64,000 bases of DNA from Streptomyces spinoverrucosus (GCF_006539505.1 NZ_BJND01000004.1:62001-126000); one strand, 5' to 3'. Shown: positions 16,912-25,891, counted from the stretch's first letter. A program made the numbers and translations. Notes: generated by a model not told the origin, from the sequence alone.

Positions 16912-17451
16912 GTGACCAGCCAATCAGCCGCCACGCTCCGATCGCGGTACGTAGCACAAGCCGCGGCGGACCTGGAGGAGAACCGTCGGCGACAGCAGGA
17001 ACTGATGGAGAAGATCAGGATGCTGAAGCAGGAGGAGGCCCTCCTGGCGGACATCATCAACCTCGCCGAGCGGTACGAGGGTTTCTCGGACGTGTCCCGT
17101 CTGCCCGAGCAGTTGCAGGAAGAGCCCGTCGTCGAAAAGGCGAAGCGGGCCCCTGCCGAAACCGCTTCACGGCGCTCCACGGCGGCCAGGACCACGCCGG
17201 CCGCCAAGACTGCGCAGGCCGGCGCGAAGGGGAAGTCGCAGCAGCCTCTGCTCGGTGACCTGCTTACGGACCTGCTGGGCCAGTACGACCAGCCGCGTCT
17301 GGCGAAGGAGCTGCGGGACGAACTCCTCGAGAAGCACCCGGACCGCAACCCCACACCGCAGGTGGTACGGAACACCCTCGAATCCCTGGTCGCCAAGGGA
17401 CGTATCAGGCGTCACAAGCAGCAGCGTTCCGTCATGTACACCCTGGCGTAG
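16912..17451 (+). CDS. Coiled-coil/winged-helix protein, putative regulator
   Basis: This protein of about 179 residues has an N-terminal coiled coil (about 12-50, EENRRRQQELMEKIRMLKQE) and a flexible Ala/Lys-rich middle. The C-terminal domain is compact and winged-helix-like (DLLGQYDQPRLAKELRDELL, TPQVVRNTLESLVAKGRI, HKQQRSVMYTLA). This layout is typical of conserved Streptomyces DNA-binding proteins with no assigned role. The GTG at 16912 was chosen because GAGGGAG precedes it at good spacing; a longer start at 16816 is possible. There are no operon partners. Confidence 0.65.
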   Translation: MTSQSAATLRSRYVAQAAADLEENRRRQQELMEKIRMLKQEEALLADIINLAERYEGFSDVSRLPEQLQEEPVVEKAKRAPAETASRRSTAARTTPAAKTAQAGAKGKSQQPLLGDLLTDLLGQYDQPRLAKELRDELLEKHPDRNPTPQVVRNTLESLVAKGRIRRHKQQRSVMYTLA

Positions 17452-18165
17452 CGGGCGAGAGGCCCTCGTCGCCCAGAGCGAAGCACGCAAGTGCGACGAG
17501 GTCCCGCGTGCCCTCGCGCCCTGCAGCCTTCTGCAGGAGCCGACGGTCGGTCAGCCGACTGTTGCCGTCAGGGGCCTCGTCCATGCAGCGGAGTCTCAAG
17601 AAGCCTCCCATGTGGCAGGTGGAAGCCCCGCTCACGGGTGTGACCACACCGTCGACGTGCCCGCTCAGCGGCCCTATCCTCGCCACACGTTCTCGAACGC
17701 AGCATTCTCGACGTCCCGCCGCAGTCGTAGGGCCTCCAGCTGCGTCACCGCGTCGCCGACGGCGGCCACCACCGTCGTGACCCGTCCTGTCGTGGTCGTG
17801 GCGGGATGGCGGTCTCAGCGGCCCGGGGCGCGCTCGGTGACCTCCCGGAGGAACCACTCATTGCCGTCGGCAATAGTCCGGTGCCGGTCCGGTCCTTCCT
17901 CGGTCAGAGAAAGCTCCGGACCGACGGGCCGTACCCAGACAGCGCGGCACTCTCCGTCCAGTTCCACATCTGCGTGTCCGTCGGCCAATCACGGTCCTCG
18001 GAGCTTGCCGCACCTCGGGACGGCCGCTCGCCGGGGAGGCAGTCGCGATCCGAACGAGGCTGCGGGCCGATCCGTACGTATGTGTGCGTCACGCATGTAT
18101 GCGTCATGGAGGCCATGTCCTGCCCTCACTCTTCGGTCGGCGGTGTGGGTACTGCTGAGGGGGTG
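17452..18165. other. Gene-free stretch holding a decayed minus-strand gene
   Basis: No intact gene is supported. On the minus strand between about 18020 and 17678, two frames give natural-looking protein pieces: GHADVELDGECRAVWVRPV and RTIADGNEWFLREVTERAPG, then RVTTVVAAVGDAVTQLEALR with a stop at 17678. These probably come from one decayed gene of unknown family. The TACGTATGTGTG near 18077 resembles the third recurrent palindrome. Confidence 0.3.
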
Positions 18166-18199
18166 GCGGGTCCCGTGCAGGGGGAAACACGGGACCCGC
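18166..18199. terminator. Terminator downstream of ohr
   Basis: GCGGGTCCCGTG at 18166-18177 pairs perfectly with CACGGGACCCGC at 18188-18199 around a 10-base loop, 17 bp beyond the ohr stop. Confidence 0.8.
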
Positions 18200-18215
18200 G
18201 GTTCAGGGGGATGGG

Positions 18216-18644
18216 TCAGGCGGCGGCGACGGCGTTGATGGTGACCGGGATGTTGTCGCGCGTGGCCTTGGAGTACGGGCAGATCTGGTGGGCGACCTGC
18301 GCGAGCTCCTCGGCGGTGGCCTGGTCGACACCGCCGAGCACCGGGTTGAGGACCGCAGAGAGGGAGAACTCGCCGTCGTCGCCGTGCGTGAGGGTGATCT
18401 CGGCGGTGATGGTGGTGCTGGTGAGCCGTATCTTGCGAATGGTGGCGGCGCGGCGCAAAGCGCCGAGGAAACAGGCGGCCCAGCCTGCGGCCAGCAACTG
18501 CTCGGGGTTGGTTGCGGTGCCGGCGCCGCCGAGCTCCTTCGGGAGTGCGAGGCCGGTCTCCAGCAGACCGTCGGAGGAGCGGACGTGACCGCCGTTCCGG
18601 CCCTCTCCGTCGACGTCGACAACGGCGGTGTAGCTGACTGCCAT
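18216..18644 (-). CDS. ohr: Organic hydroperoxide reductase Ohr (OsmC superfamily)
   Basis: This 142-residue protein has both reactive cysteines of Ohr: Cys58 in GWAACFLGAL and Cys122 in HQICPYSKATRDN. The Ohr-type sequence NPEQLLAAGWAACF is complete. It reduces organic peroxides at the expense of lipoylated thiols in the cytosol. Ohr genes are usually controlled by OhrR (MarR family), but no ohrR is adjacent. Instead two GTCACC/GGTGAC palindromes lie upstream (18708-18728 and 18749-18769), which suggests a different regulator. Confidence 0.92.
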   Translation of the reverse strand: MAVSYTAVVDVDGEGRNGGHVRSSDGLLETGLALPKELGGAGTATNPEQLLAAGWAACFLGALRRAATIRKIRLTSTTITAEITLTHGDDGEFSLSAVLNPVLGGVDQATAEELAQVAHQICPYSKATRDNIPVTINAVAAA

Positions 18645-18707
18645 GACTGGTGCTCCCCATCTGGGTCGAAAGGTCTTCGGACGCCCGCCGACCAGGACAC
18701 TTTTCGC

Positions 18708-18728
18708 GTCACCGGTTGAGGCGGTGAC
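18708..18728. promoter_or_regulatory. GTCACC-type palindrome upstream of ohr (proximal)
   Basis: The halves GTCACC and GGTGAC flank the centre GGTTGAGGC. The site is 64 bp upstream of the ohr start, and 41 bp start-to-start from a second copy. Confidence 0.72.
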
Positions 18729-18748
18729 GCAATCATGGCAGCCGTTCC

Positions 18749-18769
18749 GTCACTCGTCAAGCCGGTGAT
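18749..18769. promoter_or_regulatory. GTCACC-type palindrome upstream of ohr (distal)
   Basis: The halves GTCACT and GGTGAT flank the centre CGTCAAGCC. It could serve both ohr on the left and the decayed protease gene on the right. Confidence 0.68.
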
Positions 18770-18827
18770 TGGCGACTTCGTGAATCAGATGAACGGCACG
18801 CGGCGCGCCGGGAGAGGCGCCGAACCG

Positions 18828-19190
18828 ATGAGACACATTCGCTTGTCGGCGACGTTCACAGCGGGCGTCGCACTGGCCGCAGCGGCGGTCACCCCCTCGT
18901 TCGCCGACCCGCCGGGGCTGCCGCACACCAAGGTGGCGAGGGGGCCGCGTTCGGCGAGACGACCGTCCGCCTGATCACCGGCGACAGCGTGACTGTGTGC
19001 CAGGGCCCGGACGGCAGACGGGCCTCGGTAAGGCCGGGCCCCGGACGCGACGGCATCGTCCTCCACACCTTTGAACAGGACGGGCACCTGACAGTGCTTG
19101 ATCTCGGCGCCTCGTATGTGGCCCTGCGCGTCACGGCCCGGGACTCCGCGCGCAACAGCGTCCAGCAGACGGTCTCCGTGCCTGGGCGGA
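18828..19190 (+). pseudogene. Shrunken S8 (subtilisin-like) protease remnant
   Basis: A signal peptide (MRHIRLSATFTAGVALAAAA) is followed, after a shift near 18940, by TVRLITGDSVTVCQGPDG and RPGPGRDGIVLHTFEQDGH, the propeptide pattern of Streptomyces S8 proteases. The sequence then jumps to YVALRVTARDSARNSVQQTV, which looks like the C-terminal Ig-like domain of the same family. The whole catalytic domain is absent, so both ends remain after a deletion of well over 2 kb relative to family size. Confidence 0.5.
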
Positions 19191-19320
19191 GCGCCGCTGA
19201 CCATCACGGCCCACCGGTACTCGCTGATCACGCGCCGCGCGATGTCCACAAGCTCGGGCAGGGTCGTGCTCTGCAGCCGCGCCCGCACATAGATGGTCTT
19301 GCTCTTGAATGGGAACGGTC

Positions 19321-20685
19321 TCAGCCCCGCAGTGACCTGAAGGCCGTGCGCAGCTCCCGGGACAGCAGTTGCGGCTGTTCCCAGGCGGCGAAGTGGCCTC
19401 CCCTGTCGACCTCGTTCCAGTGGATGAGGTTGCCGTAGGCCCGCTCGCCCCAACTCCGCGGCGCGGGGTAGATCTCGGCCGGGAACACCGTGACCGCCAC
19501 CGGGACATCGGGGATGTCGAACGCGTTGAACGGGCCGCCGCCGGCCTGGGTGCCTTCCCAGTACAGCCGGGAGGACGACGCCCCGGTGTTGGTCAGCCAG
19601 TACAGCGAGATGGCGTCGAGCATCTCGTCGTAGGTGAGGACCTTCTCGGGCTCGCCGCCGGAGTCGGTCCACTCCGCGATCTTGTCGTAGTAGTACGCCG
19701 CCATCGCGAGAGGCGAGTCGGCGAGGGCGTAACCGATGGTCTGCGGGCTCTCGTTCATCATCGCCGCATAGCCGAAACCGTCGCGGTAGAAGTGCAGCAG
19801 CCGGTCATAGGCGACCTTCTCGCGAGCGGACAGACTCGAGGGTGCGGCATCGAAGTTGCGCAGGTGGCGCCGGACGTCTGGCGGCACGGTGCCCGGCATG
19901 TTGATGTGGATGCCGAGCAGACCCTTCAGCCGCTGCGTTGCCTGGATCTGAGCGATGATCGAGCCATGGTCGCCGCCCTGGGAGACGTACTGCTGATACC
20001 CGAGCCGGAGCATGAGCTGGTGGAGCGCGGTCGCCATGCGGGCCGGGTTCCACCCGGTCGACGTCGGCTTGCCGGAGAAACCGTGGCCGGGCAGCGTCGG
20101 CAGGACGAGGTGGAAGGCGTCCTCGGCGCGCCCGCCGTGGGCCGTCGGGTTCGTGAGCGGGTCGATGACCTTCAGGAGCTCGATGATCGAGCCCGGCCAG
20201 CCGTGCGTCATGAGCATCGGCAGAGCGCCGGGGTGCGGCGAGCGGATGTGGGCGAACTGGATGTCCACCCCGTCGATCTCGGTGATGAACTGCGGCAGCG
20301 CGTTGAGCCTCGCCTCGACCTTGCGCCAGTCGTACCCGGTCCCCCAGTACTCGACCAGGGGGCGGACCTTCGCCAGCTGGGCGCCCTGGGATCGGTCACC
20401 GACGGTCTCGCGCTCCGGCCAGCGAGTCGCCCGCAACCGCCGCCGAAGGTCACTGATCTTCCGCTGCGGAACCCTGATGCGGAAGGGACGGACTCCGGGG
20501 ATCGGCTGGGCGGAGCGGAGGGTAGCGCCTGTCACCGATGTGGGAACCGCCGATGCCGACCCGCCTGCCGCCGCCTGCGCCTGGCCGGGCATGCCGAGTT
20601 GAGTGGCGGCGGCGGCACCCGCGGCGAGACCCAGGAACCGGCGACGGCCTGCGGTGGCGGGGTTGGTATCTCCGGTCGGATTCAT
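19321..20685 (-). CDS. Tat-exported epoxide hydrolase-type alpha/beta hydrolase (EHN domain)
   Basis: This 454-residue protein has a clear twin-arginine signal (AGRRRFLGLAAGAAAATQLG) followed by an epoxide hydrolase N-terminal domain (about 70-175) and an alpha/beta hydrolase fold. The oxyanion motif is THGWPGS, the nucleophile Asp lies in GGDHGS, and the catalytic His in GGHFAAWE. The ATG at 20685 follows AAGGAG. The family hydrolyses epoxides by way of an ester intermediate with Asp. Export suggests action on extracellular electrophiles. The promoter carries one strong (20837) and one weak (20783) GTCACC-type palindrome and a TCATACGTGTGA-type site. It has several relatives in this window but is the only intact EHN protein with a Tat signal. 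Confidence 0.88.
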   Translation of the reverse strand: MNPTGDTNPATAGRRRFLGLAAGAAAATQLGMPGQAQAAAGGSASAVPTSVTGATLRSAQPIPGVRPFRIRVPQRKISDLRRRLRATRWPERETVGDRSQGAQLAKVRPLVEYWGTGYDWRKVEARLNALPQFITEIDGVDIQFAHIRSPHPGALPMLMTHGWPGSIIELLKVIDPLTNPTAHGGRAEDAFHLVLPTLPGHGFSGKPTSTGWNPARMATALHQLMLRLGYQQYVSQGGDHGSIIAQIQATQRLKGLLGIHINMPGTVPPDVRRHLRNFDAAPSSLSAREKVAYDRLLHFYRDGFGYAAMMNESPQTIGYALADSPLAMAAYYYDKIAEWTDSGGEPEKVLTYDEMLDAISLYWLTNTGASSSRLYWEGTQAGGGPFNAFDIPDVPVAVTVFPAEIYPAPRSWGERAYGNLIHWNEVDRGGHFAAWEQPQLLSRELRTAFRSLRG

Positions 20686-20782
20686 GTGTGGAACTCCTTG
20701 TCTCGATGGTGAAGCGTTGGCAACTGAGGGCCGAGTGAGGACGGGGCAATAGAGACACCTTGACTCAAACATCTGGTGCACC

Positions 20783-20803
20783 GACACCTGTTGAGCCAGT
20801 GAT
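20783..20803. promoter_or_regulatory. Weak GTCACC-type palindrome
   Basis: The halves GACACC and AGTGAT flank the centre TGTTGAGCC. It is a degenerate copy 54 bp from the strong site, nearer the gene. Confidence 0.4.
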
Positions 20804-20836
20804 TCCTTCACACATGGCGAGCATTACGCACCTTCA

Positions 20837-20857
20837 GTTACCCGTCAAGCAGGTGAC
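20837..20857. promoter_or_regulatory. GTCACC-type palindrome upstream of the Tat epoxide hydrolase
   Basis: The halves GTTACC and GGTGAC flank the centre CGTCAAGCA. The site is 152 bp upstream of the start codon. Confidence 0.7.
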
Positions 20858-20860
20858 GCG

Positions 20861-20872
20861 TCATACGTGTGA
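20861..20872. promoter_or_regulatory. TCATACGTGTGA palindrome
   Basis: This copy, TCATACGTGTGA, is one of the best matches to the third motif. It sits only 3 bp from the GTCACC-type site, so the two bound factors would touch. Confidence 0.45.
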
Positions 20873-21167
20873 GGAGACGAAGTGAGCTGGGCCAATTCAA
20901 CCGGAGGGCGACGCGATGACCTCGTCAGTCTGACCTGCTGCGGCTGCTTCTACGGGACACGTTCGTAGCGGGCACAGCGCCCGGGACGAGGCCCTCATCG
21001 CCGGTGGGATCCGCCATGCGGTAGCCAGCGTGTGTGTGATCCACGCCACATGGTGGGGGTGCATAGCAGGGTAGGGGCCAGTGTCTTTGTAGTAGGTGAC
21101 AGGGGCGTGTCCGCGGTCGTGCGGTAGAGGGCGGCGTGCTCGGCAGGGAGGTAAGGGGGCAACGCTG

Positions 21168-21674
21168 ATGGGGCAGTTGCGGGCCGATGAGTTCGACCGG
21201 TTCCTGGCGGCTCGGTGGTCGGCGTTGCTTCATCTGGCGCGGCTGCTCACCGGTGGAGACGGGCACCGGGCGGAGGATCTGCTGCAGGAGGCGCTGGTCA
21301 AGCTGTGGTTTGCGTGGCCGAAGGTGGCCGAGCAGGCGCCCGAGGCCTATGTGCGCAGGGTCCTGGTCCGTGCCGCGGCGCGCTCGGCGCGGCGTCGCTG
21401 GTGGGGCGAGCACCCTGTCGACCAGCTGCCCGACCCGCCCGGGGTGGGGGACGAGACCGCCGCCGTGGATGAACGGACCCGGCTGGAGGCCATGTTGGCG
21501 TTGTTGCCGGCGCGGCAGCGGGCTGCGGTGGTGCTGCGTTACTACCAGGACCTGCCCGAGCGGCATGTCGCGGAGGTGCTGGGGTGTCCGGTGGGTACCG
21601 CCCGTTCGCTCACGGCACGCGGCGTTGCACGGTTGCGGCGGCTCATGGCTGAGGCAGTCGAGCCGGTGGAGTGA
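21168..21674 (+). CDS. SigE-family ECF RNA polymerase sigma factor
   Basis: This 168-residue protein has region 2 (FLAARWSALLHLARLLTGG, RAEDLLQEALVKLWFAW) and region 4 (LPARQRAAVVLRYYQDLPE, then GCPVGTARSLTARGVARL). This pattern defines the Streptomyces SigE-like ECF group. The ATG at 21168 is preceded by AAGGGGG. A small membrane protein gene follows 10 bp after the stop and is probably its anti-sigma or co-regulator. Downstream lies a protein mannosyltransferase, a possible target. Confidence 0.87.
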   Translation: MGQLRADEFDRFLAARWSALLHLARLLTGGDGHRAEDLLQEALVKLWFAWPKVAEQAPEAYVRRVLVRAAARSARRRWWGEHPVDQLPDPPGVGDETAAVDERTRLEAMLALLPARQRAAVVLRYYQDLPERHVAEVLGCPVGTARSLTARGVARLRRLMAEAVEPVE

Positions 21675-21684
21675 AGAGGGAGCC

Positions 21685-22056
21685 ATGGATCACTTCGAGC
21701 AGGAACTGGCACGCATGATGCGCGACAGCCAGGAGGACGTGCCGTACGAGGAGCGGCATCGATCTCGATTGCGAGCCGGCGTTCGCGCCCGACGGCGGGC
21801 CCGGACGGCCTGGATGGCCACCGGATCCGTGCTGACCATTGCCGGACTTGGCGTCGGACTGCTGCTCCTGACGAGCCTTTTCGCTCAGGGCGGGTCCAAC
21901 GTTCCTCAGCCACGCCCCATCACCTCCGCCGAGTCGGTCCCGATGCCGTCGACGGCCCGCCCCGCCTCCACTGCCAAGGGGGTGCCAATGCCGACACGGA
22001 CCTCAACCTCCACCCAGGTAGCCACTTGGCCGGGTTCCAGGGGTCCCGATCAGTGA
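21685..22056 (+). CDS. Single-pass membrane protein paired with the sigma factor
   Basis: This 123-residue protein has a charged cytoplasmic N-terminus (FEQELARMMRDSQEDVPYEE), one membrane helix (VLTIAGLGVGLLLLTSLFA) and a short Ser/Thr/Pro-rich outer tail. It starts 10 bp after the sigma gene with GAGGG as ribosome site, so the two are co-expressed. Small membrane partners of SigE-family sigma factors often act as anti-sigma factors, although no zinc-binding anti-sigma motif is present here. The Ser/Thr-rich tail could be a substrate of the mannosyltransferase encoded next; that is inference. Confidence 0.7.
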   Translation: MDHFEQELARMMRDSQEDVPYEERHRSRLRAGVRARRRARTAWMATGSVLTIAGLGVGLLLLTSLFAQGGSNVPQPRPITSAESVPMPSTARPASTAKGVPMPTRTSTSTQVATWPGSRGPDQ

Positions 22057-22143
22057 GGCCTGGCTGAGCCGGCGTGACCACGACCGCCCGCCGGTCAGCT
22101 GATACCCGCTTGTCCTGCTCTCCACGAATTGAAAGCTCACGAC

Positions 22144-23868
22144 GTGATTCATGAGAACGCACCAGCGCTGGCCGACGAGCCTCAGCAGGCGGCGAAGCCC
22201 CAGGCGGTCTCCTGGGAGCGGCGGCTGCGCGGGTTCGGGTACGTGGCACGGCCGCGTACGTCCGTGCGCGACCGCCTGGTCGTGCCGTTTCCCGAGCCCG
22301 GGTCACGGCTGTGGCGCACGCTGGGGCTGTCCCCCGTAGCGGCGGGCCGGCTGGCGCGCTGGTCGGGATGGGGCGGGCCGCTGCTGGTGGCGCTGCTGGC
22401 CGGGCTGTTGCGGTTTTGGCGTCTGGGCAGCCCGCGGGCGGTTGTGTTCGACGAGACGTACTACGCCAAGGACGCCTGGTCCCTGCTGCAGCTCGGTTAC
22501 GAGGGCACCTGGCCGGACCGCAAGATCGCCGACCCGCAGATCCTCGCCGATCCCCAGGTGATCCCGCTCTCCGACAGCGGCGCCTTCGTCGCACATCCGC
22601 CGACGGGCAAGTGGGTGATCGCCCTCGGCGAGTGGATGTTCGGCCTCAACCCGTTCGGCTGGCGCTTCATGACCGCGGTCCTCGGCACGTTGTCGGTGCT
22701 GATGCTGTGCCGCATAGGCCGCCGCCTGTTCCGTTCGACAGTGCTGGGCTGCCTGGCCGGCGCGTTGATGGCGGTGGACGGCTTGCACTACGTGATGAGC
22801 CGCACCGCTCTGCTCGACCTCGTCGTCATGTTCTTCGTGCTGGCGGCGTTCGGATGTCTGCTCATCGACCGGGACCACGCACGAGCCCGGCTCGCGGCAG
22901 CCCTGCCGGTCGACAAGGACGGCCACATACGCCCGGACGCACACACCGGCGACCATGCCGGGACGGGAGTGCGTCCCTGGCGGCTCGCAGCCGGTCTCTT
23001 CCTGGGACTGGCGGCCTCGACCAAATGGAATGGCCTGTACTTCCTCGCCTTCTTCGTGACCCTCACCCTGCTGTGGGACGTCGGCTCCCGCCGCGTCGCC
23101 GGGGCATGCCGCCCTTACCGGGCGGTGCTGCGAAAGGACCTAGGTTGGTCGGTGCTGTCCCTGGTTCCGGTCGCCGTCGTGACGTATCTGGCGACATGGA
23201 CCGGCTGGTTCCTGTCCGACAACGGCTACGGACGCCACTGGGCGGACGGCCGCGGCGGCACCTGGTCGTGGATTCCGGCCCCGCTGCGCAGCCTGTGGCA
23301 CTACGAGTACGGCGTCTACCAGTTCAACGTGGGACTGCACACCCCCCACAAGTACGAGTCGAACCCCTGGAGTTGGCCGGTCCTGGGCCGCCCGGTGCTG
23401 TTCCACTACGAGTCACCGAAACCCGGGCAGGACGGCTGCCACACGACGACCGACTGCTCACAGACGATCCTCGCCCTGGGCACACCACTCCTGTGGTGGT
23501 CGGCATGCTGCGCCCTCGTGTACCTGCTCTACCGGTGGGCGCTGCGCCGCGACTGGCGCTCCGGCGCCGTCCTGTGTGCGGTGGGTGCCGGCTATCTGCC
23601 CTGGTTCCTGTACCAGGACCGCACGATCTTCTCCTTCTACGCGGTCGTCTTCGTGCCGTACCTGTGCCTGGCCGTGACGATGATGCTGGGAGCACTGCTG
23701 GGTCCGCCGGGAGCAACTGACAAGCGCCGCACACGAGGTGCGGTGACCGCAGGCGTGCTGGTCCTGCTCATCGCCTGGAACTTCATCTATCTCTTCCCGA
23801 TCTACACCGGGCAGACGATCCCGTATGCCGACTGGCGCGCCAGGATGTGGCTCGACACCTGGATCTGA
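22144..23868 (+). CDS. pmt: Protein O-mannosyltransferase (Pmt, GT39)
   Basis: This protein of about 574 residues has some ten membrane segments and the GT39 catalytic Asp-Glu in VVFDETYYAKDAWS, early in the first outer loop. Other family features include HPPTGKWVIALGE, SRTALLDLVVMFFVLAAF and the C-terminal FYAVVFVPYLCLAVTMMLG. Actinobacterial Pmt transfers mannose from polyprenyl-phosphate mannose to secreted proteins during Sec export. The start is uncertain: GTG 22144 is used here and TTG 22129 is in frame. It lies 87 bp after the sigma/membrane-protein pair on the same strand. Confidence 0.9.
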   Translation: MIHENAPALADEPQQAAKPQAVSWERRLRGFGYVARPRTSVRDRLVVPFPEPGSRLWRTLGLSPVAAGRLARWSGWGGPLLVALLAGLLRFWRLGSPRAVVFDETYYAKDAWSLLQLGYEGTWPDRKIADPQILADPQVIPLSDSGAFVAHPPTGKWVIALGEWMFGLNPFGWRFMTAVLGTLSVLMLCRIGRRLFRSTVLGCLAGALMAVDGLHYVMSRTALLDLVVMFFVLAAFGCLLIDRDHARARLAAALPVDKDGHIRPDAHTGDHAGTGVRPWRLAAGLFLGLAASTKWNGLYFLAFFVTLTLLWDVGSRRVAGACRPYRAVLRKDLGWSVLSLVPVAVVTYLATWTGWFLSDNGYGRHWADGRGGTWSWIPAPLRSLWHYEYGVYQFNVGLHTPHKYESNPWSWPVLGRPVLFHYESPKPGQDGCHTTTDCSQTILALGTPLLWWSACCALVYLLYRWALRRDWRSGAVLCAVGAGYLPWFLYQDRTIFSFYAVVFVPYLCLAVTMMLGALLGPPGATDKRRTRGAVTAGVLVLLIAWNFIYLFPIYTGQTIPYADWRARMWLDTWI

Positions 23869-24029
23869 GCCCGGCCGCAGGTACGTGCGGGCGGGCTGCC
23901 TGGCCGCTCGCACCACCCTGCTCGGGGCGGTCCTGGGACCGTCCGCTCGGGATCGTTCCCCTCCCCGACCACGGCACGCTTTCCGACTGTGGTCCTGGGC
24001 TTCCACGCCGCTTCCCGCCCGCGAGCCGC

Positions 24030-24308
24030 AAATCGAGGCGGTGCACGCCGTACCTCGCCTCCTCGTGGGCGGCGTGGGCGTGGCCAACAGCGTGGTCGTC
24101 TCGGCCCTAGAGCGGCGCAGCGAGAACCGTTCTAGGAGCAGTGGCCGCGGCGGGGTACTCCATGTCCCAGTTCTGGCCCGTGGTGTTCCCGCCCCTCGCA
24201 CTCGTCGCCGGCCTCCTGGGCGCGGTCACCGTCGGCATGGCCGCGGGCCTGTACCCCGCCGTACGCGCCTCCGGGCTGCCTCCGACCGAGGCACTGGCCG
24301 CAGTCTGA
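24030..24308 (+). pseudogene. C-terminal remnant of a MacB/FtsX-type ABC permease
   Basis: One frame gives LLVGGVGVANSVVVSALERR, the usual entry into the last membrane domain of FtsX-like permeases. After a jump near 24125, another frame gives GAVAAAGYSMSQFWPVVFPP, LLGAVTVGMAAGLYPAVRAS and GLPPTEALAAV with a TGA at 24306. The segment between the two (the ERR-EIGLRRALGA region) is missing, so the gene lost its front and part of its middle. Confidence 0.6.
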
Positions 24309-24469
24309 GGCGGCCCGGAGCGTCGGCATCGACCGGAGGGAGCCGGGCCTCCGCGCAATCGATTCGTCCCGGCCGGCGGGATGTCACCTGCTGTAGTTCT
24401 TCCCCCGGGGGCTCTCCAGGGGGATCGTCGTGCCGTCGTGCGACGTTGTCCGGTGTGTCCGTGGCCGGC

Positions 24470-25441
24470 TCAAACGCTCGGATCGAGCAGGAGCTTGCCG
24501 GAGGTACGCCGCGATTCGATGTCCGCGTGTGCCTGCTTGGCGGCGCCCAGCGGGTAGCGTTCGGTGATGTCGATCCTTAGTTTCCCCTCGCGGATCTTGT
24601 CGAACAGGTCTCCGGTGTGCTTGAGCAGCAGCTCCCGGTTGTGGATGTGGTCCGCGAACACTGCGTAGGTGACCCTGATGCTCTTGGGCAGGTCGAGCAG
24701 CCGCACCGTCGGGACGTCGCCGATCAGCGGGCCGTAGTAGACCAGCGTCCCGACCCGTCGCAGGGCCTCGATCGAGGGCCAGAACGTGGTGGCACCGCCG
24801 CCGTCGAAGACCGCGTGTACGCCCTCGCCGTCGGTCAGGTCCTTGACCCGGTCCACGAAGTCGCCACCCGAGGAGACGAGGACCTCGTCCGCACCCGCCG
24901 CCTTCGCGGCCTGGACCTTCTCCTCGCGGGAGACCAGGCCGATCACGTACGCCCCGCGCAGCTTGAGCAGTTGGGTGACGATGCGCCCCACACCGCCGGC
25001 GGCGGAGTGCACGAGCGCGGTCTCGCCCTCGGCCAGGGGTGCGGACTCGGTGACGAAGTGGTGCGCGGTGAGGCCCTGCATCATCGTTGCGGCGGCGACG
25101 TCGCTGGGGATGTCGTCCGGGACCGGGACGGCCTGGGCGGCGGGGACCACGATCCTCTCGGCGTAGCTGCCGTAGACGAAGACCCAGGCCACCCGGTCGC
25201 CGATCGCGAAGCCGCTGACACCCTCGCCGATGGCGGTGACCCGGCCCGCGCCCTCGACGCCGGGGACGAAGGGCGGGTTGCCGGGCACCGAGAATCCGGC
25301 ACGGGTGCCGGTGTCCATGAAGTTGACACCGGAGAAGTCGACGTCCACCACCAGTTCGCCCGGCCCTGGCTCGGGGTCGGGCCATTCCTTCAGCTGGAGT
25401 ACTTCCGGTCCGCCCAGCTCTTCCACTACTACAGCGCGCAT
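24470..25441 (-). CDS. NADPH:quinone oxidoreductase-type MDR enzyme
   Basis: This 323-residue zinc-independent medium-chain dehydrogenase/reductase has the GroES-like part DFSGVNFMDTGTRAG and PGVEGAGRVTAIGEGV, and the nucleotide-binding ALVHSAAGGVGRIVTQLLK with the AAGGVG turn typical of quinone reductases. It lacks structural zinc cysteines. It probably reduces quinones or alpha,beta-unsaturated carbonyls with NADPH in the cytosol. The ATG at 25441 follows GAGGTG. It lies 69 bp downstream of a SnoaL-like gene in the same direction, so both probably share the TGGAC/GTCCA-controlled promoter at 25957-25972. Confidence 0.88.
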   Translation of the reverse strand: MRAVVVEELGGPEVLQLKEWPDPEPGPGELVVDVDFSGVNFMDTGTRAGFSVPGNPPFVPGVEGAGRVTAIGEGVSGFAIGDRVAWVFVYGSYAERIVVPAAQAVPVPDDIPSDVAAATMMQGLTAHHFVTESAPLAEGETALVHSAAGGVGRIVTQLLKLRGAYVIGLVSREEKVQAAKAAGADEVLVSSGGDFVDRVKDLTDGEGVHAVFDGGGATTFWPSIEALRRVGTLVYYGPLIGDVPTVRLLDLPKSIRVTYAVFADHIHNRELLLKHTGDLFDKIREGKLRIDITERYPLGAAKQAHADIESRRTSGKLLLDPSV

Positions 25442-25510
25442 GGCGCACACCTCTTTCTATCGGTACGAGCGCCGGATGACCGGCGGGTGCAATTGGAGAG
25501 ACTGGTCCGC

Positions 25511-25891
25511 TCAGGCCTGCAGCAGGGTGGATGCGTAGGCGGGGTTGGTGTAGTCGCGCCAGGCCGCGATCCTGCCGTCGCTGAGCTCGTAGATCGCCAT
25601 GTTCATCACCGGGGCGAGCTTCCCGCCGGGCAGGGCGAGTCCGTGGATCTGTTCGGCGATGACGACGTCACCGTTCACCGCTTGGTGCACGGTCTCGAAC
25701 TTGATCTGTGCGAAGTTCGCGAAGACGCCCTTCCACAGGGCGATGAGCGCGTCGCGGCTCTTGACCGGTGAGTCGCCGTAGGCGGTGAAGACGACGTCGT
25801 CGGCGAGGAACGGGGCGAGGGCGTCGGCATCCTGTGTGTTGAAGGTGTTCACGAAGTCGCGCACGAGTGTGTCGTTGTCGGTGGCAGCCAT
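25511..25891 (-). CDS. SnoaL-like (NTF2 fold) protein
   Basis: This 126-residue single-domain protein is of the SnoaL/limonene-epoxide-hydrolase-like superfamily (LVRDFVNTFNTQDADALAPF, DDVVFTAYGD, IYELSDGRIAAWRDYTNP). Such proteins act as small cyclases, isomerases or epoxide hydrolases, or bind ligands; the exact activity is not visible. GGAGG lies before the ATG at 25891. It leads an operon with the quinone oxidoreductase gene. Its promoter carries a TGGAC/GTCCA palindrome shared with a TetR gene at 28.8 kb. Confidence 0.85.
   Translation of the reverse strand: MAATDNDTLVRDFVNTFNTQDADALAPFLADDVVFTAYGDSPVKSRDALIALWKGVFANFAQIKFETVHQAVNGDVVIAEQIHGLALPGGKLAPVMNMAIYELSDGRIAAWRDYTNPAYASTLLQA

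Larger units (their letters stand above)
20686..21167. other. Intergenic regulatory region between the epoxide hydrolase and sigma factor genes
   Basis: No gene is supported here. The left half holds three palindromic sites (20783-20803, 20837-20857, 20861-20872) serving the minus-strand hydrolase. The right half should contain the promoter of the sigma factor at 21168, but I see no clear consensus. Confidence 0.5.

Noticed and set aside
19195-19320. Minus-strand piece with KTIYVRARLQSTTLPELV, a possible gene end
   Set aside because: It looks partly protein-like, but has no start, no recognisable family and no support beyond composition.
20925-21686. 253-residue minus-strand frame opposite the sigma factor
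   Set aside because: Low-complexity Arg/Pro-rich shadow with no family match; the sigma factor on the plus strand is clear.
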